Of a stretch of DNA of 64,000 nt, positions 1-8,487 are shown in pieces (positions within the stretch are counted from its first letter, which is position 1; every line of letters starts with the position of its first letter). The notes under the pieces were generated by a model that saw only the letters and a list, made by a program, of their open reading frames with translations, ran no database searches and was not told where the DNA came from. The stretch is from assembly GCA_965222175.1 (NCBI GenBank), contig OZ244938.1:4154001-4218000 (forward strand). The letters run 5' to 3'. This DNA comes from NORP240 sp965222175. Its GTDB lineage: Bacteria > Pseudomonadota > Gammaproteobacteria > Pseudomonadales > Pseudohongiellaceae. A program made the translations under genes and the position numbers.

Positions 1-1011
1 CATCCACTGCAGTGTTTCGATGGTTACGGCTGGACCGCGCAGGCCCACGGTGATCAAGTCCTGGCCGGAAATGATTTCTTCACTCAGCAACAGGAACAGT
101 GCCTGGGTATCGGAAATGGTATGCACGGCGTCGTTTTCAGTGTCGGGATGGGCAGAAAAGTGCACCAGCCCTATTTCACCGTAGCCATGCGTCTCGGCTA
201 CACCTTTGACACCGGGGTACAGCATGGAGGTGTCGCCGCCCACCAGCATGGGAATTGCGCCGGTTTCGGCGGTTTCCGCCACCATTGCGGAGACGTGGTC
301 CACGGTCAGTTCGGTACTCATATTGTCGATGGCAAAATCGCCGTAGTCGACAATGTTCAGCACCTCGCGTGGATTAACCAGGGAGTCGACGTCCGGCAGC
401 GCGAGGGTATCCAGTGCACGCATGACTCGCGGACCGTATTCGGCATTGCGTCGACCACTGCCCATGTCGTTGGGCACGCCAACAATGGCGACGTCCACGT
501 TCCCGGCAACCAGGTCTTCCGGCCAGATGGCAACCCTGGCTCCGGCGAAGGTGGGTACGCCCGATTCGGGAAACAGGTAGCGATGGACACTGAAGGGACC
601 CGGTTCCCGGGTTTCTTCACGTAACAGGGGCGGTAGAATAATGCCGTTGTTGAAGTCATTGGCGGTGGTGTTCAGCGGCATCGCTCCCATGTCCTGCTCC
701 GGATCGTAGCCCATCTGACCGGCCACCGTGATCATATCGGACAGCAACGCAGCCAGCTCTGCAGGCTCCCGCCCGGCCAGTTCATGTTCCAACTGTCGGA
801 CCGGCATGAAATCCATGAACGCACCGCTGTTGATGAAGTCCTGTTGCTCAACACTGAGTGCCGCTACTGTGGCCGCAAGGTTTTCGGGTAGTTGCCATTC
901 GTCGCTGAATTCCGACCCATTCGCGGAACCGCTCAGCAAGGCGAGCAGCATACCGCTGACAACGGCCGGGACAATGGCGGCGGCCAGTTGATTCGATGTC
1001 GAGGTAATCAT
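1..1011 (-). CDS. Exported agmatinase/arginase-family protein (3' end outside window)
   Basis: The reading frame is open from an ATG at 1011 to the window edge (337 codons) and continues outside. An N-terminal hydrophobic stretch (residues about 8-30) looks like a signal peptide, which is odd for a ureohydrolase because these normally hydrolyse agmatine, arginine or related guanidino/formimino compounds in the cytosol. Family hallmarks are GVPTFAGA (about 151-158), VGVPNDMG (about 177-184), a GGD motif (258-260) and HFSAHPDT (284-291). In arginase-family enzymes the first is normally GGDH and the second DAHxD, and these supply Mn ligands. Here the positions read Thr261 and Ser286, while His288 and Asp290 are kept. 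The C-terminal metal ligands are off-window. Family assignment is strong; activity is doubtful. Confidence 0.85.
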   Translation of the reverse strand, partial: MITSTSNQLAAAIVPAVVSGMLLALLSGSANGSEFSDEWQLPENLAATVAALSVEQQDFINSGAFMDFMPVRQLEHELAGREPAELAALLSDMITVAGQMGYDPEQDMGAMPLNTTANDFNNGIILPPLLREETREPGPFSVHRYLFPESGVPTFAGARVAIWPEDLVAGNVDVAIVGVPNDMGSGRRNAEYGPRVMRALDTLALPDVDSLVNPREVLNIVDYGDFAIDNMSTELTVDHVSAMVAETAETGAIPMLVGGDTSMLYPGVKGVAETHGYGEIGLVHFSAHPDTENDAVHTISDTQALFLLLSEEIISGQDLITVGLRGPAVTIETLQWM

Positions 1012-1156
1012 GATTTTCCCTGGGGTAGCTGACGTTGAACGAAAAGCATACCGCGCGGTATCGGCGGTATTGCTCGCCTTGAATCTAGCGCCAGGGCGAC
1101 ACCGTCAACAATGCGTCAGATAACGTAGCCGGGACGAAGGCAGAAAATATAGGGGG

Positions 1157-1915
1157 TCAGGGAGACACCATGACGGCAAGAATGCTGAAGCCTTCGCCAA
1201 CACGGCGGGCAACTTCGCGTGTAGCTGACTCACGGTCCGGAGCCACAATCGGATAGCCGCAAGGAATATTTCCAGCGATGCAAGCCTGCAAAATCTCCTG
1301 CACCATCGCCTCCACCGAGGGGGCATCCGGTCCCGCTGCACCGGTTGCCACCGCCATATCGGTGGGACCAAGAAACAGCGCACCGATCCCCGTCACACCA
1401 AGTATGTCTTCGAGGTTCTGCATGGCCACAGGCGATTCTATCTGGATCATCGCTATCAGATTACCTGCAGGATCGACAGGCCACAGTCTGCCGCCCCCGG
1501 CACGCATCGAGTCAATTGCCACCTGTGCCTGGGCCCGGGTTTCGACATCCGGAAACATCAGTCCGTCCACGCCGGCGCCAAGCAACTGGGACACTTCCCT
1601 TCGGGGGTCGTCTCTTGCCGCCAGCGGAATACGCACGATAACCGCCACATCGGCCCAACGGTCATCCTGCTTGATGGATTTAATGGTCGCGCCAATGCCG
1701 GTGATATCGAACTCGCCGTACTGGGCATCGATAACGATAAAGTCAAGATCAGCACGGGGTTCCCGGGCAAACGTGCCGACCACGGGGCGCCCATTGCCAA
1801 GGTCATCCATCAGGGGGGATGTACCCGGTTGCCGGGCAATTCCGGTTACTGGCAGCAGCAGGGCGAGGACCAGGCTCACAGCCATCAATCGGCGATATCG
1901 CATTGCACTATTCAT
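1157..1915 (-). CDS. Exported HpcH/HpaI aldolase-family protein
   Basis: A 252-residue protein with a clear signal peptide (MRYRRLMAVSLVLALLLP region, residues 5-27). The family is the class II pyruvate aldolases (HpaI, citrate lyase beta-like). Glu160 in IQIES and Asp186 in FLGPTDM match the two metal ligands of HpaI, and Arg95 in VIVRIP matches its carboxylate-binding Arg. The segment equivalent to the HpaI IDGEH motif reads IDAQY, so the general-base His is Tyr66. The frame extends upstream of 1915, but the ATG at 1915 gives a proper signal peptide. It lies 127 nt after the ankyrin gene on the same strand; a tandem 15-bp repeat fills part of that gap. The substrate is unknown. Confidence 0.8.
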   Translation of the reverse strand: MNSAMRYRRLMAVSLVLALLLPVTGIARQPGTSPLMDDLGNGRPVVGTFAREPRADLDFIVIDAQYGEFDITGIGATIKSIKQDDRWADVAVIVRIPLAARDDPRREVSQLLGAGVDGLMFPDVETRAQAQVAIDSMRAGGGRLWPVDPAGNLIAMIQIESPVAMQNLEDILGVTGIGALFLGPTDMAVATGAAGPDAPSVEAMVQEILQACIAGNIPCGYPIVAPDRESATREVARRVGEGFSILAVMVSP

Positions 1916-1917
1916 TA

Positions 1918-1955
1918 AGGTTCGGATCAGTAGGGTTCGGATCAGCAGGGTTCGG
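1918..1955. repeat. 15-bp tandem repeat, about 2.5 copies
   Basis: The unit AGGGTTCGGATCAGC occurs as two nearly identical full copies and a partial third, directly before the start codon of the HpcH/HpaI-like gene (read on the minus strand). The unit length is a multiple of three. Copy-number change would alter the leader of the downstream gene. Confidence 0.85.
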
Positions 1956-2042
1956 CAAAGTCTGGTTGGTTGAGCAGCAGCTTCAGTCAATTCGCATTCC
2001 ATTACCCGGAGGAACCAGCATGGGCTACCTGTGGGGAATCTC

Positions 2043-3731
2043 CTAGCGACGCTCCCGGGGAGTCGACACATCGACCGACGTATTCCTGGCAGGATCGGGA
2101 AAGGGCAGCCAGTCCCAGAACGGCAGCATCTGAATACCGAAATTTTCAGGATCGAAATTCTCTTCCATCCAGCGATCCCTGATTGCCATGGCCTGAATCT
2201 GGTCTCCCCGGGTCTGCAGGCAGTCATAGCAAACCTCGCCCGGTACGTAATGCTGTTCGCCCTCGGTATCGAGCCCCCGGGCCCGCATCAACGCTTCCAT
2301 ACGGGTCGCCGTATGCAACTGCGATTTATAAAAGTCTGTATAACTGAAGCCTCGGGCGAAGGCCAATGGTGTCCAACCGTCGTCGGTTTCCGCTGTCAGG
2401 TCAGCACCCTGCTCCACAAGATAATCCAGGACACTGTTAACACCCCGAAAACCGATTCCGTGCAGCGCGGTTTCACCCCGGTAATTTCGCGCATTGACAT
2501 CATTGCCACCTGCCACCGTCAGCTTGACGGCCTCCAGTACTTCACTTTCCTGTCCAGTGAATGAGCCACCATCCTCTCCTGGATTCCAGATATGCAGACC
2601 TGCGGCGACCATCAACGGCGTCGTCCCATCTGCGGTGGGTATGGTCGGATCAGCGCCATACTCCAGCAGCAATTGCATCGCTTCCACATCGGTTACTTTT
2701 GCCGCCAGCAGGAAGGCTGTTGCACCCAGTCGATTCAGGCGATTGCGCTGACCATCTCGAAGGCCGTTACGGGTCATGCGTGCATTGACATCAATGCCCG
2801 CATCCAGCAGCTTTCTCATCAGTCTGCTGCTGTCTACGGTACCGGAGGCAAAAGGCCCAGGTGTACCGAATGCAAGGTTCATGCGACGTGTTCTTACGGT
2901 CTGGTGCAGTGCATTCCAACCAGCATCAGCAGCGGTCACATCGGCACCGCGATCGACCAACAGACCGGCAATTTCCCAGTTGGCATTGGCCGCGGCGATA
3001 ACCAGCGCGCTTTGTCCATCGGCTACCTGGTCATTGACATCGGCACCAGTATTCAGCAATGACCTGGTGGCCTCCACATGCCCCTCGCGGACCGCGAACA
3101 GCAACGGTGTAAATCCGGTCGGTGGGGGATAAGCAAACGGACGGGTACCTGCTCGAGAGGGATTTTCGGTCCTGGCATGGATATCCGCACCACCGGCAAC
3201 AAGCAGCTCTATTGCCCGCCAGTTGTTGTTTGCAGCCGCCCACATCAATGCAGTCTGACCACGGGTCGCTTCTTTTCGATTGGGATCGGCGCCGGCCGCG
3301 AGTAACGTACGGACCGATTCCGGGTCGCCGTTCCGGGCCGCAGCCATCAGCAAGGTCTCGTTGCCCGGCATGGTTTCGTCTGGATCCGCACCGGCATCCA
3401 GAAGAAGGGTCAGTATTGTCGAGCTGCCATTCTCCACCGCGAGGAACGACGGTGTTACCCCATACCGGTTTTTCCTGGACACATCGGCACCGACACTGAT
3501 CAGTACTTCCACCAGGGCATGCTGATCATCATGTGCCGCCCAATGCAGCGCGGTTGATCCATCCGGTTCGGCATCATTGACCTCAGCACCGGCGTCCAGG
3601 GCATTGCGCAGTCCGTGCATATCACCGTTACGCACCAGGCTGATCAATTCACTGCCTGATGCTGATGCCAGGCATGAAAGCCCCACTGCCAGAACCTGTA
3701 GGAGAATAATGAGTGTTTTCAGCGCCCTCAT
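2043..3731 (-). CDS. Exported ankyrin-repeat protein
   Basis: A 562-residue protein. The ATG at 3731 is chosen because it starts a good signal peptide (MRALKTLIILLQVLAVGLS). Most of the chain is a run of about ten ankyrin repeats (repeated G-x-TALHWAA, G-TPLMVAA, GADP/GADV turns, residues about 30-490). The C-terminal 70 residues are not ankyrin and carry a lone CYDC pair (about residue 504). Ankyrin arrays bind protein partners. The gene starts 13 nt after the stop of the DUF1552 gene, so it is very likely the third gene of that operon and probably acts in the periplasm with the other two products. Confidence 0.88.
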   Translation of the reverse strand: MRALKTLIILLQVLAVGLSCLASASGSELISLVRNGDMHGLRNALDAGAEVNDAEPDGSTALHWAAHDDQHALVEVLISVGADVSRKNRYGVTPSFLAVENGSSTILTLLLDAGADPDETMPGNETLLMAAARNGDPESVRTLLAAGADPNRKEATRGQTALMWAAANNNWRAIELLVAGGADIHARTENPSRAGTRPFAYPPPTGFTPLLFAVREGHVEATRSLLNTGADVNDQVADGQSALVIAAANANWEIAGLLVDRGADVTAADAGWNALHQTVRTRRMNLAFGTPGPFASGTVDSSRLMRKLLDAGIDVNARMTRNGLRDGQRNRLNRLGATAFLLAAKVTDVEAMQLLLEYGADPTIPTADGTTPLMVAAGLHIWNPGEDGGSFTGQESEVLEAVKLTVAGGNDVNARNYRGETALHGIGFRGVNSVLDYLVEQGADLTAETDDGWTPLAFARGFSYTDFYKSQLHTATRMEALMRARGLDTEGEQHYVPGEVCYDCLQTRGDQIQAMAIRDRWMEENFDPENFGIQMLPFWDWLPFPDPARNTSVDVSTPRERR

Positions 3732-3744
3732 CTTTTTCCAATCC

Positions 3745-5091
3745 TCAGAGGTCAGTGAGGCGGCCGGTGCTGTCTGCGATGCTGTCCACATGCACCCCGA
3801 CTTTGTCCAGCAAAGTCACACCCAGATTCATAAACGGCGTATGCATGGCATAGCGCAAATGCCGCCCACCCTCCAGTTCTCCGCAACCGCCGCCCATGAG
3901 GATCACCGGCAGGTTGTAGGGTGTATGATGATCTCCATCGCCCATGCCGGTACCATACAATAGAATACTGTGATCAAGCAGCGTACCGTCACCATCCGGT
4001 GTATTCGCCAACCGATCCACGAATCTGGCAAAGAGAGAGACATGGTGCGTATTTAGCTTCGTGTACTGGGTTATGTTGTGCGGATTCAGTTGATGATGAG
4101 ACACCGTATGATGCCCCTCGGGCACGCCGATTCCCGGATAGGTTCTGCCGCTTAGCTCCCGCGCCATCTGAAAACAGCTTACCCGGGTCACGTCTGCCTG
4201 GTACGCCAGCGCCAGTATTTCGAACAGAGCCTCTACATGTTCGTCGTACTGCTCCGGTACCCCGTTGGGCAGTTGGACTTCCGGCAATGGTGTCGCCGCG
4301 TTATTTGCAACAGTTCGCTGTATACGACTTTCGATCTCTCGTACCGCGGTGAGGTACTCGTCAACCGTAGCTCGATCCCCGGGCCCCAGCTTGCGCTCCA
4401 ATTGGCTGATACTGTCGCCGACTGAATCCAGAATACTTCGATCAGTTCGCATCTGCGATACCCGCGCTGCTACGCTGCCACCATCACCAAACAGGCGCTG
4501 GAACACCACGCGCGGGTCACGCTCGTGGGGCAGGGGTGTACTGGGTGAACGCCAGGATGTGGAATTCTGGTAGGTGCAACTGTAGCCGTTTTCACAATTG
4601 CCCACGGTGTAATTGGAGTCGGTGGTCAGTTGCAGCGAGCGCAGTGACGTGTCCTTACCCAGCATGTCAGCCGCGTACTGGTCGACGGTTTTTCCAGCCT
4701 CGATATCAGCGCCTTCCGTGCGCTTGGGCAAGACCCCGCTCAACCATCCGCCATGAGCGCGGGTATGCACACCGCCACCTTCATTGGGACTTACCAGGCT
4801 ACTATTGCTCAAGCCACTTATCACCACCAGCTGTTCACGGTGGGCAGCCAATGGTTGCAGTATCGGAGTGAATTCAAAATCTCTGCCCCCATTGCCCGCC
4901 GGATGGAAATTGGGCAGAAACATACCGTTAGGCGCATAGAAGAACCCAAGCCGCGGAACCGGTGCCGCTGCCGCGCTGGCCGTTGCAGTCAATGCTGGCG
5001 CCATTGCTCCCAGAAACGGTAGTGCCACCATCGTACCCATGCCGCGCAGCAGCGTGCGACGCGGCAGTGCTTTCCTGGTGATGAACGTCAT
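3745..5091 (-). CDS. DUF1552 family exported protein
   Basis: A 448-residue protein of the DUF1552 family. The N-terminus has a twin-arginine-like signal (RRTLLRGMGTMVALPFLG, residues 11-28), suggesting export in folded form. Characteristic segments are PRLGFFYAPNGM (about 46-57), VVISGLSN and the LLYGTGMGDGDHHT segment near the C-terminus. The start ATG overlaps the stop of the DUF1592-type gene by 4 nt (ATGA), so the two are translationally coupled. DUF1552 proteins are commonly encoded next to DUF1592/DUF1588/DUF1585 proteins, as here. The biochemical role is not established. Confidence 0.92.
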   Translation of the reverse strand: MTFITRKALPRRTLLRGMGTMVALPFLGAMAPALTATASAAAAPVPRLGFFYAPNGMFLPNFHPAGNGGRDFEFTPILQPLAAHREQLVVISGLSNSSLVSPNEGGGVHTRAHGGWLSGVLPKRTEGADIEAGKTVDQYAADMLGKDTSLRSLQLTTDSNYTVGNCENGYSCTYQNSTSWRSPSTPLPHERDPRVVFQRLFGDGGSVAARVSQMRTDRSILDSVGDSISQLERKLGPGDRATVDEYLTAVREIESRIQRTVANNAATPLPEVQLPNGVPEQYDEHVEALFEILALAYQADVTRVSCFQMARELSGRTYPGIGVPEGHHTVSHHQLNPHNITQYTKLNTHHVSLFARFVDRLANTPDGDGTLLDHSILLYGTGMGDGDHHTPYNLPVILMGGGCGELEGGRHLRYAMHTPFMNLGVTLLDKVGVHVDSIADSTGRLTDL

Positions 5092-7481
5092 GATGCGGAT
5101 CTCCTGTGCAGGAAAGGATAGCTGGTGACGATGCCTTTAATTAACGATTGCAGGCTGTAATTTCTGGCGGCCGAGTCCCGGACGATCCTGCGAATCGCCG
5201 GCATATCATAATACTCGACACCGCGACCCAGGGCATACGTCATAAGCTTCTCGGTGAACGTGCCGACAAACCGCTTGGGCTGCTCGACCAGGGCCGCTCG
5301 CAACTCGACCGCTCCGTCGAAGGATGTTCCATCCGGCAACACACCCGAAGTATCTATTTTATTGAACCACTGGTCTACTTCACGATACCGGCCTATGGCG
5401 TCAAAGCCCTCCAGGGCGAACCCTGCGGGATCAATCATGGTATGACAGGCTGCACAAACCGGATTTGTGCGGTGCGCAGCCATACGTTCACGCATGGTGG
5501 CAACCCGTGCAGACGTCTTGCGGTCATCCAGCGCCGGTACGTTCGGTGGCGGATCCGGAGGCGGCGTTCCCAGGATATTATTGAGAATCCATTTGCCCCT
5601 GAGCACCGGTGAGGTGCGAATGGCGTGAGAGGTCAGCGTCAGGATGCTGCCATGTCCCAGGAGACCACGACGGGGGCTGTCCGCTGGCAGGCTGACTTTA
5701 CGGAAATGGGGTCCCAGGATATTAGGTATGTTGTAGTGTTCCGCCAGGCGACCGTTAAGAAACGTGTAGTCAGCGGTTAACAGTTCAAGCACGCTTCGAT
5801 CTTCCCTGACGATACTGTCAAAAAACATTTCCGTTTCCGTAATCATCGCCTGACGCAGCGTCTCATCAAATTCCACGGCGTAAGGCTCACCCGGCCGAAC
5901 CAGGGTGGCAAGATTTCTAAGCTGCAGCCATTGTCCCGCGAAATTGCTGGTCAATGCCCTGGCCCGGGAATCGGCAAGCATACGGACTATCTGCTGTTGC
6001 AATACCGGAGGTTCGCCGAGCTCTCCCCGTTCAGCAAGGGACAGGAGCTCCTCGTCTGGAATCGAACTCCAGAGAAAAAATGACAAACGCGACGCCAGTT
6101 CCAGGTCCGAAATCCGGTAGGGTGTATCCGGCGCAATACCCTCAGGCTGGCTTTCGATTCTTAGCAGAAATTCCGGACTGACCAGCAGTCGTCGCAGGGC
6201 CAGCTCGATACCCTCTTCGAAATCACCGGTTGACCGGCCCTGCCGGTAAAAGTCCAGCAGCACATCGGTGTCTGCCGGGGACACGGGGCGTCGATAGGCC
6301 TTACGGGCCAGGCCGACAAGAATCCTGGTGGCACACTGCAGTTCTTCATCGGCAGATGCCGGTCTGCAGGTGAAGATTCTGTCGCGGCTGGGCGTATTGT
6401 CGACACCCCTGCTGTTATAGGGGCCGGAAATCCTCAGGCTGGACACGAATGGCATGGGGCCGTACGGGCCACCGCGGTTTCCGGCAGTACGTGGATTCTG
6501 GAACGGCTCTCTGACCTGCTCTACCAGGGCGGGTGGTGTACGCTGAAATGTTACGCCGATCTTTCGCGGTCCGGCATTGATTGGCAGGCGCAGGTCCAGG
6601 GTCGACTGGTTGTTGAGCGCCCTGGTTTCCACCGGAACACCATCCACGATAATTTCCAGGGTATGCTGTTGCTCCACACCGCGCAGGCCGGTGAGCTGCA
6701 CGCGCAGGTCGTAGTCCGCATCCTGGGGGAAAAAGTAGTCCACCAGGATGCCGCCGCGGGTACCAAACGGCAGGCCATCAATCCGTTCATGCTGTTGTTC
6801 ATCCTGCTGAGTTCGAAAAGTCTCGGCAACCGGTGCCGGAGGCGGGCTGCCAACGGCCAGGCGACTGATTTGTCGACTTGCGTCCAGGTACCTTTCCAGC
6901 AGCGACTGGGACATACGCAGGACGCCGCCGATATTGTCGAACCCGTAACTGGCATCGTCCGCAGGTAAAAAGTCGTCGGCATTGATTTCCAGCGCCAGCA
7001 GGTCGCGAATCGCGTTGCTGTATTCGGCGCGATTCAGGCGGTGGAAGGTGGCGGTACGTCCTGGATCCGGATCAAGGCTGGCGGCGCTGTCCAACTCGGT
7101 TTCAAGCCAGGTCCGGAATTCGTCCAGCACCGACTCATCGGGTCGAGGCATGCCGGCAGGCGGCATCAGCCCGGCCCGCAGTTTCCGGACGACTTTTTCC
7201 CAATGCCGGGCATCGCCAGCTACATTCGACATGTCCAGCGTGTCAAGGGCAAGGCCCAGAACACGCAGTTGCGAAGCCAGTGGGTCACTGACCTGGTCTG
7301 GGGGGCTGTTGACTACCTGCTGGTTGTGGCAACCAACACAGTACTGATCGACCAGTTCACGGTATTCGACGCCGGTCTGAGCAATCGCGGCGCCACCACT
7401 TAACAATAAGCCCAGGGCCCACATCCCACCGGCTTTGACGTAGGTTTCAGGCTTGCAGCAAGCACTACCCATCTTTGACAC
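5088..7481 (-). CDS. DUF1587/1595/1592/1588/1585 multidomain c-type cytochrome-like protein
   Basis: A 797-residue exported protein (hydrophobic signal about residues 18-34). A haem-attachment motif CVGCH lies near residue 48 in an N-terminal planctomycete-type cytochrome domain, and a second CAACH near residue 700 in the DUF1588/DUF1585 part. The linear domain order DUF1587 (TFHRLNRAEYSNAIRDLL), DUF1595, DUF1592, DUF1588, DUF1585 is that of the family. It is the first gene of a three-gene operon with DUF1552 and ankyrin proteins. The family is abundant in Planctomycetes, Myxococcota and some Gammaproteobacteria. An electron-transfer or oxidoreductase role in the periplasm is inferred from the haem motifs only. 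Confidence 0.9.
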   Translation of the reverse strand: MSKMGSACCKPETYVKAGGMWALGLLLSGGAAIAQTGVEYRELVDQYCVGCHNQQVVNSPPDQVSDPLASQLRVLGLALDTLDMSNVAGDARHWEKVVRKLRAGLMPPAGMPRPDESVLDEFRTWLETELDSAASLDPDPGRTATFHRLNRAEYSNAIRDLLALEINADDFLPADDASYGFDNIGGVLRMSQSLLERYLDASRQISRLAVGSPPPAPVAETFRTQQDEQQHERIDGLPFGTRGGILVDYFFPQDADYDLRVQLTGLRGVEQQHTLEIIVDGVPVETRALNNQSTLDLRLPINAGPRKIGVTFQRTPPALVEQVREPFQNPRTAGNRGGPYGPMPFVSSLRISGPYNSRGVDNTPSRDRIFTCRPASADEELQCATRILVGLARKAYRRPVSPADTDVLLDFYRQGRSTGDFEEGIELALRRLLVSPEFLLRIESQPEGIAPDTPYRISDLELASRLSFFLWSSIPDEELLSLAERGELGEPPVLQQQIVRMLADSRARALTSNFAGQWLQLRNLATLVRPGEPYAVEFDETLRQAMITETEMFFDSIVREDRSVLELLTADYTFLNGRLAEHYNIPNILGPHFRKVSLPADSPRRGLLGHGSILTLTSHAIRTSPVLRGKWILNNILGTPPPDPPPNVPALDDRKTSARVATMRERMAAHRTNPVCAACHTMIDPAGFALEGFDAIGRYREVDQWFNKIDTSGVLPDGTSFDGAVELRAALVEQPKRFVGTFTEKLMTYALGRGVEYYDMPAIRRIVRDSAARNYSLQSLIKGIVTSYPFLHRRSAS

Positions 7482-7620
7482 CGCCTGCAGAGGTAAATGA
7501 CTTCAGGAACCTCTGCTTCCCATTGTTTGACTGACAACTTTAACAAACTCCAGCCAGGGAGGCACCTGATTCCGCTTGCTGAAAATGAGCAAAAGCCGGG
7601 GGCAATTAAATGGCTGTGGA

Positions 7621-8388
7621 CTAAATAGAGTACTCGTAGCAACCCGCTATGATATTGCACCACCGCTGCACCGCTGGATCATCACTGATCTGATCCTGGC
7701 GCAACTCCAGCATCAGGCCGGGAATGCCGAATCGCTTGCCATGAACCGGCACGGTGTAATCCACCTTTGGGTCGACATCGTACGGTTCGTTATCCCCTAT
7801 CTTGTCGACGTCAGGATCAGTCCGTGTACTCAAAGCCGTCAACATTTTCCTCGCCCAGTCCCTGCTCTCGTCATAACACACCCCGATGGTCCAGGGGCGC
7901 TGCCGGCCGGCAAACACGGGAGTAAAACTGTGAATACTGAGCAGGCGGGCGTGATCGCGATCGAGCCGCCCGAGCACACTGGCGATAGCCTGCTGGTAGG
8001 GATCAAACAGTGTTTGCTGGCGGCGCAAGGCCTCTCGGGGCGACACCGAATCATTTCCCGGGACTGGCACGGCGTCGCTGATCGTGGCAATGGATTCGAC
8101 ATGACCTGGCGGACGATTGCAGTCGATAACCAGGCGTGAATAGTTGCTCAGGACCAACGTTGCATCCAGTCTCTCTGACAACGCCCGTGCCAGCGCAGCT
8201 GCCCCGGCGTCCCAGGCGATGTGACTGTCAAGCTGCTGAGTTGACAGCCCGAGGTTCTGCAGTCGTTCCGGAATTCGATTGGAGGCATGATCACAGACAA
8301 TCACCAGGGAGCTTCTGCCAGTCGGCCGAATCAGTTCATAAGGTCCCGGTTCATTAGCCGCCAGCAACACTCCGGCTTCAGTATTCAT
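7621..8388 (-). CDS. N-formylglutamate amidohydrolase family protein
   Basis: A 255-residue protein without a signal peptide. The family hydrolyses N-formylglutamate, the last step of one histidine degradation route, or related N-formyl amino acids. Matching segments are VIVCDHASNRIP (about 29-40), SNYSRLVIDCNRP (about 81-93), LLSIHSFTPVF (about 147-157) and GLMLELRQDQI (about 224-234). The ribosome-binding site GGGAGG, 6 nt before the ATG at 8388, is very good. No hut genes are adjacent, so the substrate is left open. The transglutaminase-like gene is 87 nt upstream on the same strand. Confidence 0.88.
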   Translation of the reverse strand: MNTEAGVLLAANEPGPYELIRPTGRSSLVIVCDHASNRIPERLQNLGLSTQQLDSHIAWDAGAAALARALSERLDATLVLSNYSRLVIDCNRPPGHVESIATISDAVPVPGNDSVSPREALRRQQTLFDPYQQAIASVLGRLDRDHARLLSIHSFTPVFAGRQRPWTIGVCYDESRDWARKMLTALSTRTDPDVDKIGDNEPYDVDPKVDYTVPVHGKRFGIPGLMLELRQDQISDDPAVQRWCNIIAGCYEYSI

Positions 8389-8439
8389 GCAATCCTCCCT
8401 GCGCTCCGCCTCGCGTGTCTACGTGGAAAACCGGTGAAC

Positions 8440-8487
8440 TTACTTGGCGATTTACTCGGCAATTTACTCGGCAACTTACTCAACAAC
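8440..8487. repeat. 12-bp tandem repeat with redundant in-frame stop codons
   Basis: Four copies of a 12-bp unit (consensus TTACTCGGCAAC on the plus strand) at 8440-8451, 8452-8463, 8464-8475 and 8476-8487. The fourth copy holds the stop codon and last codons of the transglutaminase-like gene. Because 12 is a multiple of three, each further copy carries another in-frame TAA (8464-8466, 8452-8454, 8440-8442). Confidence 0.9.

Noticed and set aside
1916..2227. Upstream in-frame extension of the HpcH/HpaI-like gene to 2227
   Set aside because: It would overlap the ankyrin gene's 3' end, runs through the tandem repeat and buries the signal peptide inside the chain.
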